From Elephas maximus indicus (taxonomy: Eukaryota > Chordata > Mammalia > Proboscidea > Elephantidae), in the NCBI RefSeq assembly GCF_024166365.1, contig NC_064820.1, forward strand, positions 53,111,501 through 53,175,500: DNA of 64,000 nucleotides. The letters run 5' to 3'. Shown here piece after piece: positions 1-9,905 of this stretch (its first letter is position 1; each line of letters begins with the position of its first letter). The translations under genes were made by a program, and so were the position numbers. The notes below the pieces were generated by a model, which did no database searches, was not told where the DNA came from, and saw only the letters and a list, made by a program, of their open reading frames with translations.

Positions 1-321
1 ACAGGACTCAATCTACAAGACTGGATTGTGTCTTGATGCAATCTCTTGAGATATAAAAGAAAGAAGTGAGCAGAGGGATGTGAGGACCTCATACCACCAA
101 GAAAGCAGGAGCAGAGGGCATCCTTGGACCCGGGGTCCCTGTGCAGAGAAGCTCATAGTCCAGAGGAAGATTGATGAGAAGGCCGAGAGAGAAAGCTTTC
201 CCATGGAGCTGACTCCCTGAATTTGGACTTTTAGCCTACTTTACTGTGAGGAAATAAATTTCTCTTTGTTAAAGCCATCCACTTGTGGTATTTCTGTTAT
301 AGCAGTATGAGATGACTAAAA
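1..321 (+). mobile_element. LTR fragment (MaLR/ERVL-like), 3' part
   Basis: This is the right-hand part of a long terminal repeat, cut by the window edge. It aligns by eye, block for block, with the right part of the solo LTR at 7775-8910: the shared blocks include acctcacaccaccaagaaagc-like, gagaaaataaatttctc-like and the ending gcagcac-tagatg-ctaa. An AATAAA at about 253 fits an LTR polyadenylation signal. Its orientation is opposite to the ERV-L body that follows, so it is a separate insertion rather than that provirus's own LTR. The family name is uncertain. Confidence 0.6.
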
Positions 322-3100
322 CGCCACCCTCTGCCACGCAAATGTTTCACCAAAAAGTCCAAAGTCATTGATACTTCTTCCTTACTAGGTCCAATCAGCA
401 TAATGTCATCAGCGTAATGGACCAGTGTGATGTCTTATGGAAGGTAAAAGTGATCAAGTTCACTGTGGACTAAATTATGACATAGGGCTGGAGAGTTGAT
501 GCAGCTCTGAGGTAAGCAAGTGAAGGTGTATTGCTAGCCTTGTCAGCTGAAGGCAAACTGCTTCTGGTGGTCCTTCAAAACAGTTGTGGAGAAAAAGGCA
601 TCAGCCAAATCAATAGCTGCATACCAGGTACCAGATGTATTAATTTGATCAAGTAATGAAAGCACATCTGGAACAGCAACTGCAATTGGAGCCACCACCT
701 ATTTAAGTTTTTGATAACTCACTGTCATTCTCCAAGTTCCGTCTGTTTTTTGCACAGGCCAAATAGGCAATCTGAATGGGGATGTGGTGGGAATCACCAT
801 CCCTGCATCCCTTAAGTCTTTGATGGTGGCAGTAATCTCTGCAATCCCTCCAGGAATGCAGTATTGGTTTTGGTTTACTATTTTCATAGGTAAGGACAGT
901 TCTAATGGATTTCACTTGGCTTTCCCTATCATAATAGCCCTTATTCTATTTTTCAGGGATTCAGTGTGGAGGTTCTGCTAGTTGCTTAATATATCTACTC
1001 CAAATATGCATTCTGGAACTGGGGGAATCACTACAGGATGGGCTTGGGAATCCACCGGACCTACTGCAAGATGGACATGAGCTAAGACTCCATTAATAAC
1101 CTGACTTCCATATGCTCCCACACTGACTAGTGGGCCACAGTGATGTTTGGGTCTCCTGGAATCAGTGTCAGTTCAGAGCCAGTATCCAGTAATCCCCAAA
1201 AAGTCTGATTATTTCCTCTTCCCTAGTAAACCGTCACTGGCAAAAGGCCATAGATTCCTTTGGGGTAGCTGGGAGAAAATTTAACAGTTTTTGGCAGTGT
1301 ACTAGAGTCCTTCTTCAAGGGGATCTGGTCTCCCCTTCATTGAAGGGGTTGTGTGTCTTTAAACTTGCTCAGGTCTGGGTATTGATTGAGGGGCTATAAC
1401 TCTATTCTGGCGATTTGATTTAGACTATTGTTCACTTGATCTAGAATTCATCTGCTTGTACAGATAAACATTTAGTAGATTTCCTACCTATTTCACTCCA
1501 AGAGACACTGCGACTAAGTAGCCAACACCACAAGTCCATGTTAGTCAGACTATTCTAATTACTTCTTTGAGTCCGCTATCCATTATGGTAACCATGCTCA
1601 CCTTGTCTTTGTAGATTGAGTGCCATCACTTGGCCTCTACCACTAGGTGGTCTAATCAACCACATTGTAGTTAAGTGTCTTAATTCAGTTAGGGCAATTC
1701 CCACTATCAAATCTGACTTACCAAAAATAGCTATCACGGCAGTTTTCAAGGATCCTGGGGCTCCCTTCACAAATTTGTTCCTCACAGTTGTGGTAAAAGG
1801 TGTGCCCTCTGGGCACTCCATGTGTGAGTCTGTGGGTCTAACCTGATAAAGCCACTCTAGCATGCCAATTTCCCTAAGCCTTTGTATACCTTCTTCTACA
1901 GTACACCAAGGCAGGCCTAGTACTTCAACTTGATTTAAGGTCGGCCACCATGTAATCCGTACTTCATTGGCCCAATCAAATAAACTATTAGATTCTTTCC
2001 TAACTTCTCGAGCTGAAACATTAAATGAGGAATCTGTGCTTAATGGACACATATCAATAAACTCAGACTGATTCATCTTTATGTTCCTTGCACCATTATC
2101 CCACACCCTTAATAGCCATTCTCACATATATTTCCCATGTTTCTGTTTGTACAAATTAGAAAAGTCAAGCAATTCTTTTGGAGTGTAGCATACCTCCTTC
2201 TGGGTCACACTTTGCACTTCACCTTTTAGAGCTTACTGGGACTTAAGTCTAGTTACAGGTCTAGAAGCCAAAATCAGTGGTGGGGAAATGTTTTGAGAAC
2301 ATTCAGCATTGTCTTGTAAATCATCTGCCTCAGGCAAAGACCCAGGCAATGATTCAAACAAAGGCTCTCTAGATGCATCTCTTTAGATGTGGGGCGGAGG
2401 GGCTAATGGTTTTACTAGGGAGGGTGGTGTAGCAGATAAATATGGAGTAATCTCTTTAGATGGGAGTTAGAAGGCTGGTTCTGTTTGTAGAAATGATTCA
2501 ATGGAATTTAGGGCCTCATTGCTCCAGCTTTCTGATTATCTGCCCATATGTCTCCATTCCAAGTTTCAGGACCCCATTTCTTCTCAGTCAATGTCCTCAC
2601 TTTAACTTCAGACACCTCTCAAGGTTAGCAATTGAGTTGGCATTGTAATTCAGCCACTCTTACAGTTAGACTCTGGGTTTGGTTTTTGGCAATATCAGCT
2701 CTGTTACTACAAGAAATGTCTTTCTTTCAAGGTTCAAATGGAAACTTTGAAGTCATTTATGCAGCACTTGAGCTTTGACTCTGAATCCCTGAGCTCATCT
2801 CTTTCTTTCACCAAGTTTAGCAAAAGTAGGACCAACCAACCAGCTTCTGTATACTTCTCATTATGACAAAATTGTAGAAAGGTATTACACATGCAATCAC
2901 TCGGATTCTCCCCTTTCACCAAGACCTGATCTATTGGTGGTGAGATTTTGCATGTTTGCATTGCTACCCTAAGCCATGAACTAGCAATGCCCTCTTTACT
3001 ACTGGAAGCAGAGCCATCAACACCTTTAAGACTAACCAGACTTGACAACCAATTTAGAAAATTCATCCTTACAATTTTATTTCTGTAGAACAACTCTCAG
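322..3100 (-). mobile_element. Decayed ERV-L internal region (gag, protease, reverse transcriptase)
   Basis: An old endogenous retrovirus body on the minus strand, broken by stops and frameshifts throughout. Reading from high to low coordinates it follows retroviral order. A gag-like stretch lies between about 3090 and 1500; its longest open piece is 1576-2106. A protease active-site region encoding DTGSELTLIPGD lies near 1190-1140. Reverse transcriptase follows: a segment near 890-700 encodes a [18 protein letters not shown] motif, and the catalytic box HYADDIMLIGPS is at about 419-384. RNase H, integrase and dUTPase are missing because the body stops at the LTR fragment that ends near 321. 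The LTR at 3107-3653 sits at its 5' end in the same orientation. It is non-functional. The family assignment rests on motif order and the MLT2-like LTR. Confidence 0.75.
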
Positions 3101-3106
3101 TACAAA

Positions 3107-3653
3107 ATGTCTTAGGCTGAGTTCTCCAGGGGAGCAAAACCAGTAAAGATTATAAATATATATAGAGAGAGATTTATATCAAGGCAATAGCTCATGCAGT
3201 TATAGAGGCTAGAACATCCCTGGTCTGTGGTTCAGGATAGAGGCTTCTTCTGATTCACGTAGCCACAGGGGCTGCTAAACCCAAGATTGGCACATCCAAG
3301 AGCAGGGCTCTTGCCCACAGACTGGATGGATTGGCAAATCCCAAGATTGGCAGACAAGACTGCCGGTAAGCTTCTAACTCAAATCTCAAGAACCAAAGAT
3401 CATATGAACAGGAGCCAGCTGTAGGAACCAGAGCAAGCAAAAGCCCATGAGCCTTTCCAAAATGTCCACTTGTATTTGATGCAGGCCACACTCCCAAGGA
3501 AATTCCCTTTCAACTCATTGGTTTCTCACAGTAAATCCCATCACGGAGGTGATCACATTATATCAAATCTCATCCTGGAAGTGATCACATCATATAATTG
3601 CCAAGCCACTGAGATGGCCCAGCCAAGTTAACACACAACCTTAACCATCACAT
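3107..3653 (-). mobile_element. ERV-L 5' LTR (MLT2-like)
   Basis: Read on the minus strand it starts TGTGATGGTTAAGGTTGTGT and continues into an AACTTGGCTGGGCCA-type block, the characteristic start of MLT2/ERV-L LTRs. It ends close to the gag side of the adjacent ERV-L body, in the same orientation, so it is best read as that element's 5' LTR. A TATA-like tract (tatatatttata) lies near 3155-3170, close to the internal region. Boundaries are accurate to about 10 bp. Confidence 0.65.
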
Positions 3654-3659
3654 TATCCT

Positions 3660-4180
3660 ATTCAATATTGCTTCTGATCAAGGAATTTATTTCATAACAA
3701 AAGAGTAGATGTTCATCAGACTCTCACGCCTCAGCACGTACCTCATCGTCTTGGGGGTAGGGGGAATAAACTGCTTTTATAGAATGATGAAATATTCTAT
3801 TAAAGCCTCAGTTGCAGTGCCAGCTGATAGTCAATTGGCTTGCAAGTTTGGGCTGATCCTAGACTTGCTATATATTCTGAACTAGTAACCAAGTAGGAAG
3901 CTCATATGGTACTGCCTGTAGGACAAATACAAGAATCTTTGATCTGGATTATGGATGTTGGAGTGACACCTTTAACCATTACAACTACTGATGCATTTGC
4001 AAATTTTTGTTCCCTGACTTTGAGTTTCTAGACTCTGTAGAATTAGTACACAAGGGAAGATCCACAGCAATATTCCCCTGAACTACAGGGTAAGAGACAG
4101 CTACATGGTCTATTAAGGGTCTGCAGGCCACTGGGCAAACAGCTAAAAATATAAAAGGTGGTTACATATTTGGTTGGAGT
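3660..4180. other. No gene recognised; possible retroviral remnant
   Basis: There is no long open frame, RNA gene or clean repeat here. Together with 4353-4500 it may form one old ERV-L dUTPase-like stretch on the + strand that was split by a SINE. That reading is weak. Confidence 0.3.
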
Positions 4181-4190
4181 AATTAATCTT

Positions 4191-4342
4191 GGCAGGCCGG
4201 TGGCATAGTAGTTAAGAGCTTGGCTGCTAACCAAAAGATCGGCAGTTTGAACCCACCAGCCACTCCTTAAAATCCTATGGGGCAGTTCTATTCTGTCCTA
4301 TAGGGTTACTACAAGTCAGAACTGACTCAACAGCAATGGATA
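4191..4342 (+). mobile_element. AfroSINE (tRNA-derived SINE)
   Basis: The element has a tRNA-like head with an A-box-like segment (tggcatagtagttaag) and a B-box-like segment (cagtttgaacccaccag). The body ggggcagttctattctgtcc follows, then the RTE-like tail. It is flanked by a 10-bp target duplication aattaatctt at 4181-4190 and 4343-4352, which fixes both ends. Confidence 0.88.
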
Positions 4343-4352
4343 AATTAATCTT

Positions 4353-4500
4353 GATTCTTGAGGGGAGCTGGAATTTTTACTTGTGAGAAAAACGGAAAGG
4401 ACTCAGGGAATCTCCTTGGATGGCTCCTAATTCCACCAAGTCCTGTGGTAAAAATTACTGATGATCACAGAAAGCTTACTCAGGTAGATTATCAAGGGCA
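4353..4500 (+). pseudogene. Possible ERV-L dUTPase-like remnant
   Basis: A short open stretch encodes a GWLLIPPSPVVKITDDHRKL-like segment. Its spacing resembles the GDPLG-LLVLP-PVVKV-GKL end of retroviral dUTPases carried by ERV-L elements. The sequence before the SINE (ggttggagtaatta) would encode the GVI start of the same motif. No other domain is visible and the orientation is opposite to the ERV-L body at 322-3100. It could also be chance similarity. Confidence 0.3.
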
Positions 4501-4509
4501 TTTACCTGT

Positions 4510-6780
4510 CAGTACTGAAGACCGGCAGTTGAAATGCGAAAGTTGTAAACAAATAAGAAGGATTGGTAGTTGGAAAATATGACTTTGGTGATAGAAACAA
4601 CCCCAGAGATCACATGATAGAATTTTGCAAGACCAACAACTTCTTCATTGTAGATACTTTTTTCAACAACATAAACAATGACTATACATGTGGACCTCAC
4701 TGGATGGAAAACACAGAAATCAAATTAACTACATCTGGAAAGAGACAATGGAAAAGCTCAATGTTATCAGCTGGAACAAGGTCAGTGGCCTACCATGGAA
4801 CAGACCATCAATTGCTTATATGGAAGTTCAAGTTGAAACTGAAGAAAATTAGAACAAGTCCACAAGAACCAAAGTATGACCATGGGTATAACCTCACCTG
4901 AATTTAGAGACCATCTCAAGAATAGATTTGACTCATTGAACACTAATGATTGAAGACCAGATGAGTTGTTAAATGATGTCAAGGACATCATACATGAAGA
5001 AAGCAAGAGGTCGTGAAAAACATAGGAAAGAAAAACAAGACCAAAATGAATGTCAGAAGCGACTCTGAAGCTTGGTGTTGAACATAGAATAGCTAAAGCA
5101 AAAGGAAGAAAGGACGAAACAAAAGAGTTGGAAAAGTAGATTTCAAAGGGCTACTTGAAAAGACAAAGTAAAGTATTATAATGACATGTGCAAAGAAGCG
5201 GAGATAGAAAACCAAAAGGGAAGAATATGCTTGGCAATTCTCAAGCTGAAAGAATTGAAGAAAAAAATTCAAGCCACCAGTTGCAATATTTACTGAAGGA
5301 AGAAGTCCAAGCTGCACTGAAGACATTGGTGAAAAACAAGGCTCCAAGAATTGGCAGAATACCAATAGAGATGCTTCAACAAAAGAATGCAGCACTGGAG
5401 GTGCTCGCTCATCTATGCCAAGAAATTTGAATGACAGCTACTTGGCCAACCGACTGGAAAAAATCCGTATTTATACCCATTCTAAAGAAAGGTGATCCAA
5501 CAGAATGCAGAAATTACTAGACAATATCATTAATATCACACACACACAAATAAAATTTTCCTGAAAATCATTCAAAAGCAATTGCTGCAGTATATCAACA
5601 GGGAACTGCCAAAAATTCAAGCCGGATTCAGAAAAGGATGTGGTACCAGGGATTTCATTGCTGATGTCAGATGGATCTTGGCTGAAAGAAGAGATACCAG
5701 AAAGATGTTGCTCTGTGTTTCATTGACTATGCAAAGACATCCAACTGTGTGAATTATAACAAATTATGGATAACATTGTGAAAGCTTGGAATTCCAGAAC
5801 ACTTAATTGTGCTCATGAGGAACCTGTAGTTACACCAAGAGGCAGTTGTTCCAACAGGCGATACTCAGGGGTTTAAAGTTAAGAAATGTGTGCATCAGGG
5901 TTGTATCCTTTCACCATATTTATTCAATCTGTGTGCTGAGCAAATAATCTGAGAAGCTGGACTATATGAAGAAGAACCTGGCATTGGGATTAGAGGAAGA
6001 CTTGTTAACAACGTTCGATATGCACATGACACACCTTGCTTGCTAAAAATTAAGAGGACTTGAAGCACTTACTGATGAAGATCGAAGACTACAGCCTTCA
6101 GTTTGGATTACATAAAGAAAACAAAAATCTTCATAACTGGGCCAATAAACAACATCATAATAAATGGAGAAAAGACTGAAGTTGTCAACGATTTCATTTT
6201 ACTTGGATCCAAAATCAATACCCATGGAAGCAGCAGTCAGGAAATCAAATGACTCATTGCACTGGGCAAATCTGCTGCAAAAGATCTCTTTACAGTGTTA
6301 AAAAGCAAAGAAGACACTTTAAGTACTAAAATGAGAATGACTCAAGTCATGGTGTTTTCAATCATCTCACATGCATGTGAATGCTGAACAGTGAATAAGG
6401 AAAACAGAAGAAGAACCGATGCCTTTGAAATATGGTGTTGGCAAAGAATATTGAATATACCATGGACTGACAGAACGAACAAGTCTGTCTTGGAAGAAGT
6501 ACAGCCAGAGTGCTCCTTGGAAGCGAGGATGGCAAGATTTAGTCTTACATACTTTGGCCATGTTATCAGGAGGGACCAGTCCCTCCTTGGTAAAGTTAGA
6601 AGGTCAGTGAAAAAGAGGAAAATTCTCAATGAGATGGATTGCCACAGTGGCTGCAACGATGGGTTCAAGCATAACATCAATTGTGAGGATGGCACAGGAC
6701 AGGGCAGTGTTTCGTTCTGTTGTACATAGGGTCGCTATGCATCGTAACCAACTCAAGGACACCTAACAATGACAACAGCT
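4510..6780 (+). mobile_element. RTE-class LINE, 5'-truncated and decayed
   Basis: This is the longest RTE copy in the window. It enters inside the endonuclease domain: the region after aatgcgaaagttg near 4532 encodes a NNPRDHMIEFCKTNNFFIVDT-like segment, then GTDHQLL. It runs through the reverse transcriptase (for example QAALKTLVKNKAPRIGRIPIEM near 5310-5370) to the C-terminal module (WCWQRILNIPWT and YFGHVIRRDQSL near 6435-6580). It ends in the family tail caactcaaggacacctaacaatgacaac. The reverse transcriptase centre carries many stops and frameshifts, and the YADD box region near 6015 is damaged (tatgcacatgac). It cannot encode a working protein. Confidence 0.88.
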
Positions 6781-6784
6781 GAAG

Positions 6785-7290
6785 ACTTGGTCTCCTCACA
6801 GCATAAAAGCTTGAGTAGCTGAGGAGTTAGCTAAGGGTACATGGTCATAGGTGTCAACAGTGACCTGATGACCAGTTGCAGAAACACAGGCCGTGACATC
6901 CACCCACATTTCTTTCTTATATTGCCTTGTATATATTTATATATCATAAATATGTTTTTCACTTCTTTCCACTCCATTTCTCTCTTTTTCATGTAGGGCA
7001 TATTAGGGTGATTACTTTTTAAAAAATGTATTAGGGAATATCAAAATAGATTACTGATGGACTTAGAAGAATATACGTCACCCAGTATTCCTGGACTTGG
7101 AATAAGCACTTTGACTGATGAAATTTTTGTATTGTTACTTTGTTAAAGAGGCACATATTCAGTTATGGGACATGTTGCATTATGTTAGGAGGAAATATGT
7201 GGTCTTTTGTGTTTACTTAAAAAAAGAGCAATTTGTGTTGAAATTAGGCCAAACAAATCCTGAGTATTTATGATTATTTGAAATTCGTTT
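6785..7290. other. Intergenic, no feature recognised
   Basis: AT-rich sequence without a convincing open frame or repeat that I can name. Confidence 0.4.
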
Positions 7291-7774
7291 CTATGTTTCA
7301 GGAATTCTTTGGCTTATGAAACTTCATGAGAGCAAAAAAACACCTCCGACTTTGGAAGCAAAAACTCCCAGTGCCTGCTTTCTCAGCCTCCTTTGCAGCT
7401 AGGGTACAAGCATATGATTTAGCTTCTATCAAACTGTTTGCCTGTGCTGAATTTTGGTTTAGGAATTTAGAAAGAAATAGATTTAGTTTAGCTTTCTCTG
7501 TTTCTAGAGGAAGCAAAGCAGCAGCTGCTAAAATATCCATTGTACAGTACAAAAGTGGGATGGGATTGTGGGAATGGTGGTTTAAGAGTTGGCCTTAAAC
7601 AACTGCCACAATTGCTGCAGTCTTCAAACCATAGCATCTAGTGCTTAGTGTTGACGACAGTGGTTTCCTCCCTAGACAAGTTTGACAGTATGGTTTGGTG
7701 CCCATTTCCTGGTTGCTTATCTTTGAGACTTTACTACAGTTCCACAAGCCCCACAATATGTATGTAATTAACTT
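7291..7774. other. Possible old interspersed repeat, family not recognised
   Basis: Open frames exist on both strands (7298-7552 minus, 7326-7598 plus) but neither has a recognisable domain. Phrases such as ctttctcagcctcctttgcagctagggtacaagcatatg (described here by position 7378-7417) resemble a common eutherian repeat. I do not support a gene. Confidence 0.3.
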
Positions 7775-8910
7775 TGTCACCGACTGAATTATGTCCCCCC
7801 CAAAAATGTATCAGTTTGGTTAGGCCATGTGAGGTTGTCCTCCATTTTGTGATTTTCCTGTGTGTTATAAATCATAATCTTTGCCTGTGGTTAAAAGGAT
7901 TAGGTTGGGATCTGGTCACCTCCCTGATCCAAGGTAAAGGGAGTTTCCCTGGGGTGTGGCCTGCACTTTTTTTTTTTTTAAATAATTTTTATTGTGCTTT
8001 AAAAATCAAGTTTACAAATCAAGTCAGTCTCTCACAAAAACCCATACACACCAGAGGCCCTCGGTTAATGGAGCTAGCAAATTATCTTTTCCCCCCAAGT
8101 TGCAAATTTTTTCCTTCCCCAAGGTGGGGAGGATGGCTCTAGGTGCTCACCAGGGTCTATCTCAGGCCCAGGGATTCAGCTGCTGAAGCCAGCTTGGGGG
8201 TGGGGGGGGGGCACGGTAAAATATATGCCAATACTTAGCTTTTGCCAAGAGCGCCCTTCTTCTCAGGTTCTGGAGGTATGAGTGGGCTGTGTGGCTGGCT
8301 GCTTCTCCCTGAGGAAACTGCGGATGAATGCTAGGACCAGCCCCCCACCCCGCCGCTCTGGGAATAGTGCCTGAGGGCTCCCCGTGATTCTGGTCCGGTA
8401 ACTCCTCTCCACTTCTGAATGGTCTTTTCCTTCCCCTGCTTCTCAATTCGTTGTCTAAGCTTGCCTTTGATGCTAAGGGCTCCCAGCTTGTCACAAATAT
8501 ACTCGTTTCACTTGTTTTTTCAGGTCTTTGTTGTAAAGAGGGCTCGACGGAAGAGTCTGTCTATTCCGCCATCTTGCCTCCGCCCCTCTGCACCACCTTT
8601 TATCTCTTAAGAGATAAAAGTAAGGGAAGATAGCAGAGAGTTGGGGACCTCACACCACCAAGAAAGCCGTACCGGGAGCAAAGCACGTCCTTTGGACCTA
8701 GGGTCCCTGAGCCTGAGAAGCTCCTGGACGATGGGAAGATTGAGGAAAAGGATCTTCCTCCAGAGCCGACAGAGACAGAAAGCCTTCCTCTGAAGCTGAT
8801 GCCCTCAATTTGGACTTGTAACCTACCAGGCTGTGAGAAAATAAATTTCTCTTTGTTAAAGCCACCCACTTGTGTTATTTCTGTTATGGCAGCACTAGAT
8901 GGCTAAGACA
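7775..8910 (+). mobile_element. Solo LTR (MaLR/ERVL-like), interrupted by an L1-derived insert
   Basis: It begins TGTCACCGACTGAATTATGT and ends ggctaagaca, so it has TG...CA ends, flanked by a 5-bp duplication aactt at 7770-7774 and 8911-8915. The start (a GACTGAATTATGTCCCCCC block) and the end (AAATAAATTTCTCTTTGTTAAAGCC) are typical of MaLR-type LTRs. No internal retroviral sequence is attached, so it is a solo LTR. Bases 7967-8587 are a later insertion. Confidence 0.8.
7967..8587 (-). mobile_element. Internally deleted L1 (5' UTR joined to 3' UTR)
   Basis: On the minus strand it starts GGGGCGGAGGCAAGATGGCG, the hallmark of an L1 5' end, like the start of the full-length L1 at 28696 (ggcggagccaagatggtgga). 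It ends GACTGACTTGATTTGTAAAC...AATAAAAATTATTTAAA plus an A-tail, matching the full-length L1's 3' end (GACTGATTGGATTTGTAAAC...AATAAAAG). Both ORFs are absent, so only about 620 bp remain. A 6-bp ctgcac at 7961-7966 and 8588-8593 looks like the target duplication. Confidence 0.75.
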
Positions 8911-8915
8911 AACTT

Positions 8916-9185
8916 ATTTACTTCTTAAGTCATACATAATGGTCTTCTGTGGTTTATATATATACAGATGTAAGAGGTGCTCAGCAAATACTGTTTTTAA
9001 ATTAAAATATAATATGTTTTTAAGTTAAAATAAAATATGTCACATGACAAAATTCGACAAGTTGAATTGGAGTAATGACGAAAGGTATCTTATGCCCTAT
9101 TGGTCGTGGAAAAAAAATAACTACATAGACCTTATGTTTTGAAAAAGTAGAAAATAATTTAGGTAGAAATCAAATAATATGCCAG
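8916..9185. other. Intergenic AT-rich sequence
   Basis: No feature recognised. Confidence 0.4.
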
Positions 9186-9590
9186 CATTGCAAATGTCCT
9201 GCACCATCCTCACAGTCATTACTGTGTTTGAGCCCACTGTTGCTGCCACATGTCAATCCGTCTGCTTAAGAGTCTTCTTCTCGTCTGATGACCCTCTACT
9301 TTACCAAGTATTATGTCCTTCTCCAGGGACTTGTCTCTCCTGGTAACATGTCCAAAGTACATTAGACAAAGTCTTGCCATCCTTGCTTCCACCACTCATC
9401 TGTCAAGTTTGTTGTGCTGTGGTGGCTTTCATGTTGCTGTGATACTGGAAGCTATGCCGCTAGTATTTCAAATACTAGCAGGGTCACTCATGGTGGGCAA
9501 GTTTCAGAGGCACTTCCACACTAAGACAGACTAGGAAGAAATACCTGGCAATCTAATTCTAAAAAAAAATTGGCCAGTGAAAACCTTATG
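9186..9590 (-). mobile_element. RTE copy: 3' region plus inverted 5' head
   Basis: Bases 9186-9405 are the minus-strand RTE 3' region (reads back as GGACATGTTACCAGGAGAGA, GGAGAAGGACATAATACTTG). From about 9407 the sequence switches to plus-strand RTE 5' head (catctgtcaagtttgttgtg ... gccagtgaaaaccttatgaa). The middle of the LINE is missing. The outermost 3' tail (aggtgcc...) is also absent. Compare the copies at 17000-18208 and 52345-52725. Confidence 0.8.
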
Positions 9591-9649
9591 AATAACAGCA
9601 GAACATTGTAAGTATATATAGTATACATACAATAATTCAGTATGACTAT

Positions 9650-9822
9650 ATACATACTTGTCATTAACTTGATTCTAACTCATGGTAACCCCGTATGTTC
9701 TATAGGGTTTTCAATGGTGGGTTTTTTGAAAGTATATTGCCAGGGCTTTCTTTCGAGGCTCCTCTGGATGATCTCAGACTTGGTTAGGAGCGGAGAGCAT
9801 TAAACATTTGCACCTTCCATGG
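9650..9822 (-). mobile_element. AfroSINE, diverged
   Basis: The reverse strand carries the AfroSINE tail and body: cttgattctaactcatggta, then tctatagggttttcaatggt, then a degraded tRNA-like head. Boundaries are approximate. Confidence 0.65.
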
Positions 9823-9827
9823 GAACT

Positions 9828-9905
9828 CTCTCTCTCTCTCTCTATGTATGTATTTGTGTACATATATGTATGTATATATGTGTGTGTATATATATATATA
9901 CAGAC
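9828..9905. repeat. Compound microsatellite (TC)n/(TATG)n/(TA)n
   Basis: A run of tctc dinucleotides passes into tatgtatg, tgtgtg and tatata repeats. It lies next to the degraded SINE. Confidence 0.9.

Noticed and set aside
1..321. 3' LTR of the ERV-L provirus at 322-3100
   Set aside because: Its orientation is opposite and its sequence differs from the LTR at 3107-3653, so it is a different element.
4191..4342. tRNA-gene-like A and B boxes in the SINE heads
   Set aside because: The cloverleaf is not complete and the sequence belongs to a dispersed SINE family, so no functional tRNA gene is called.
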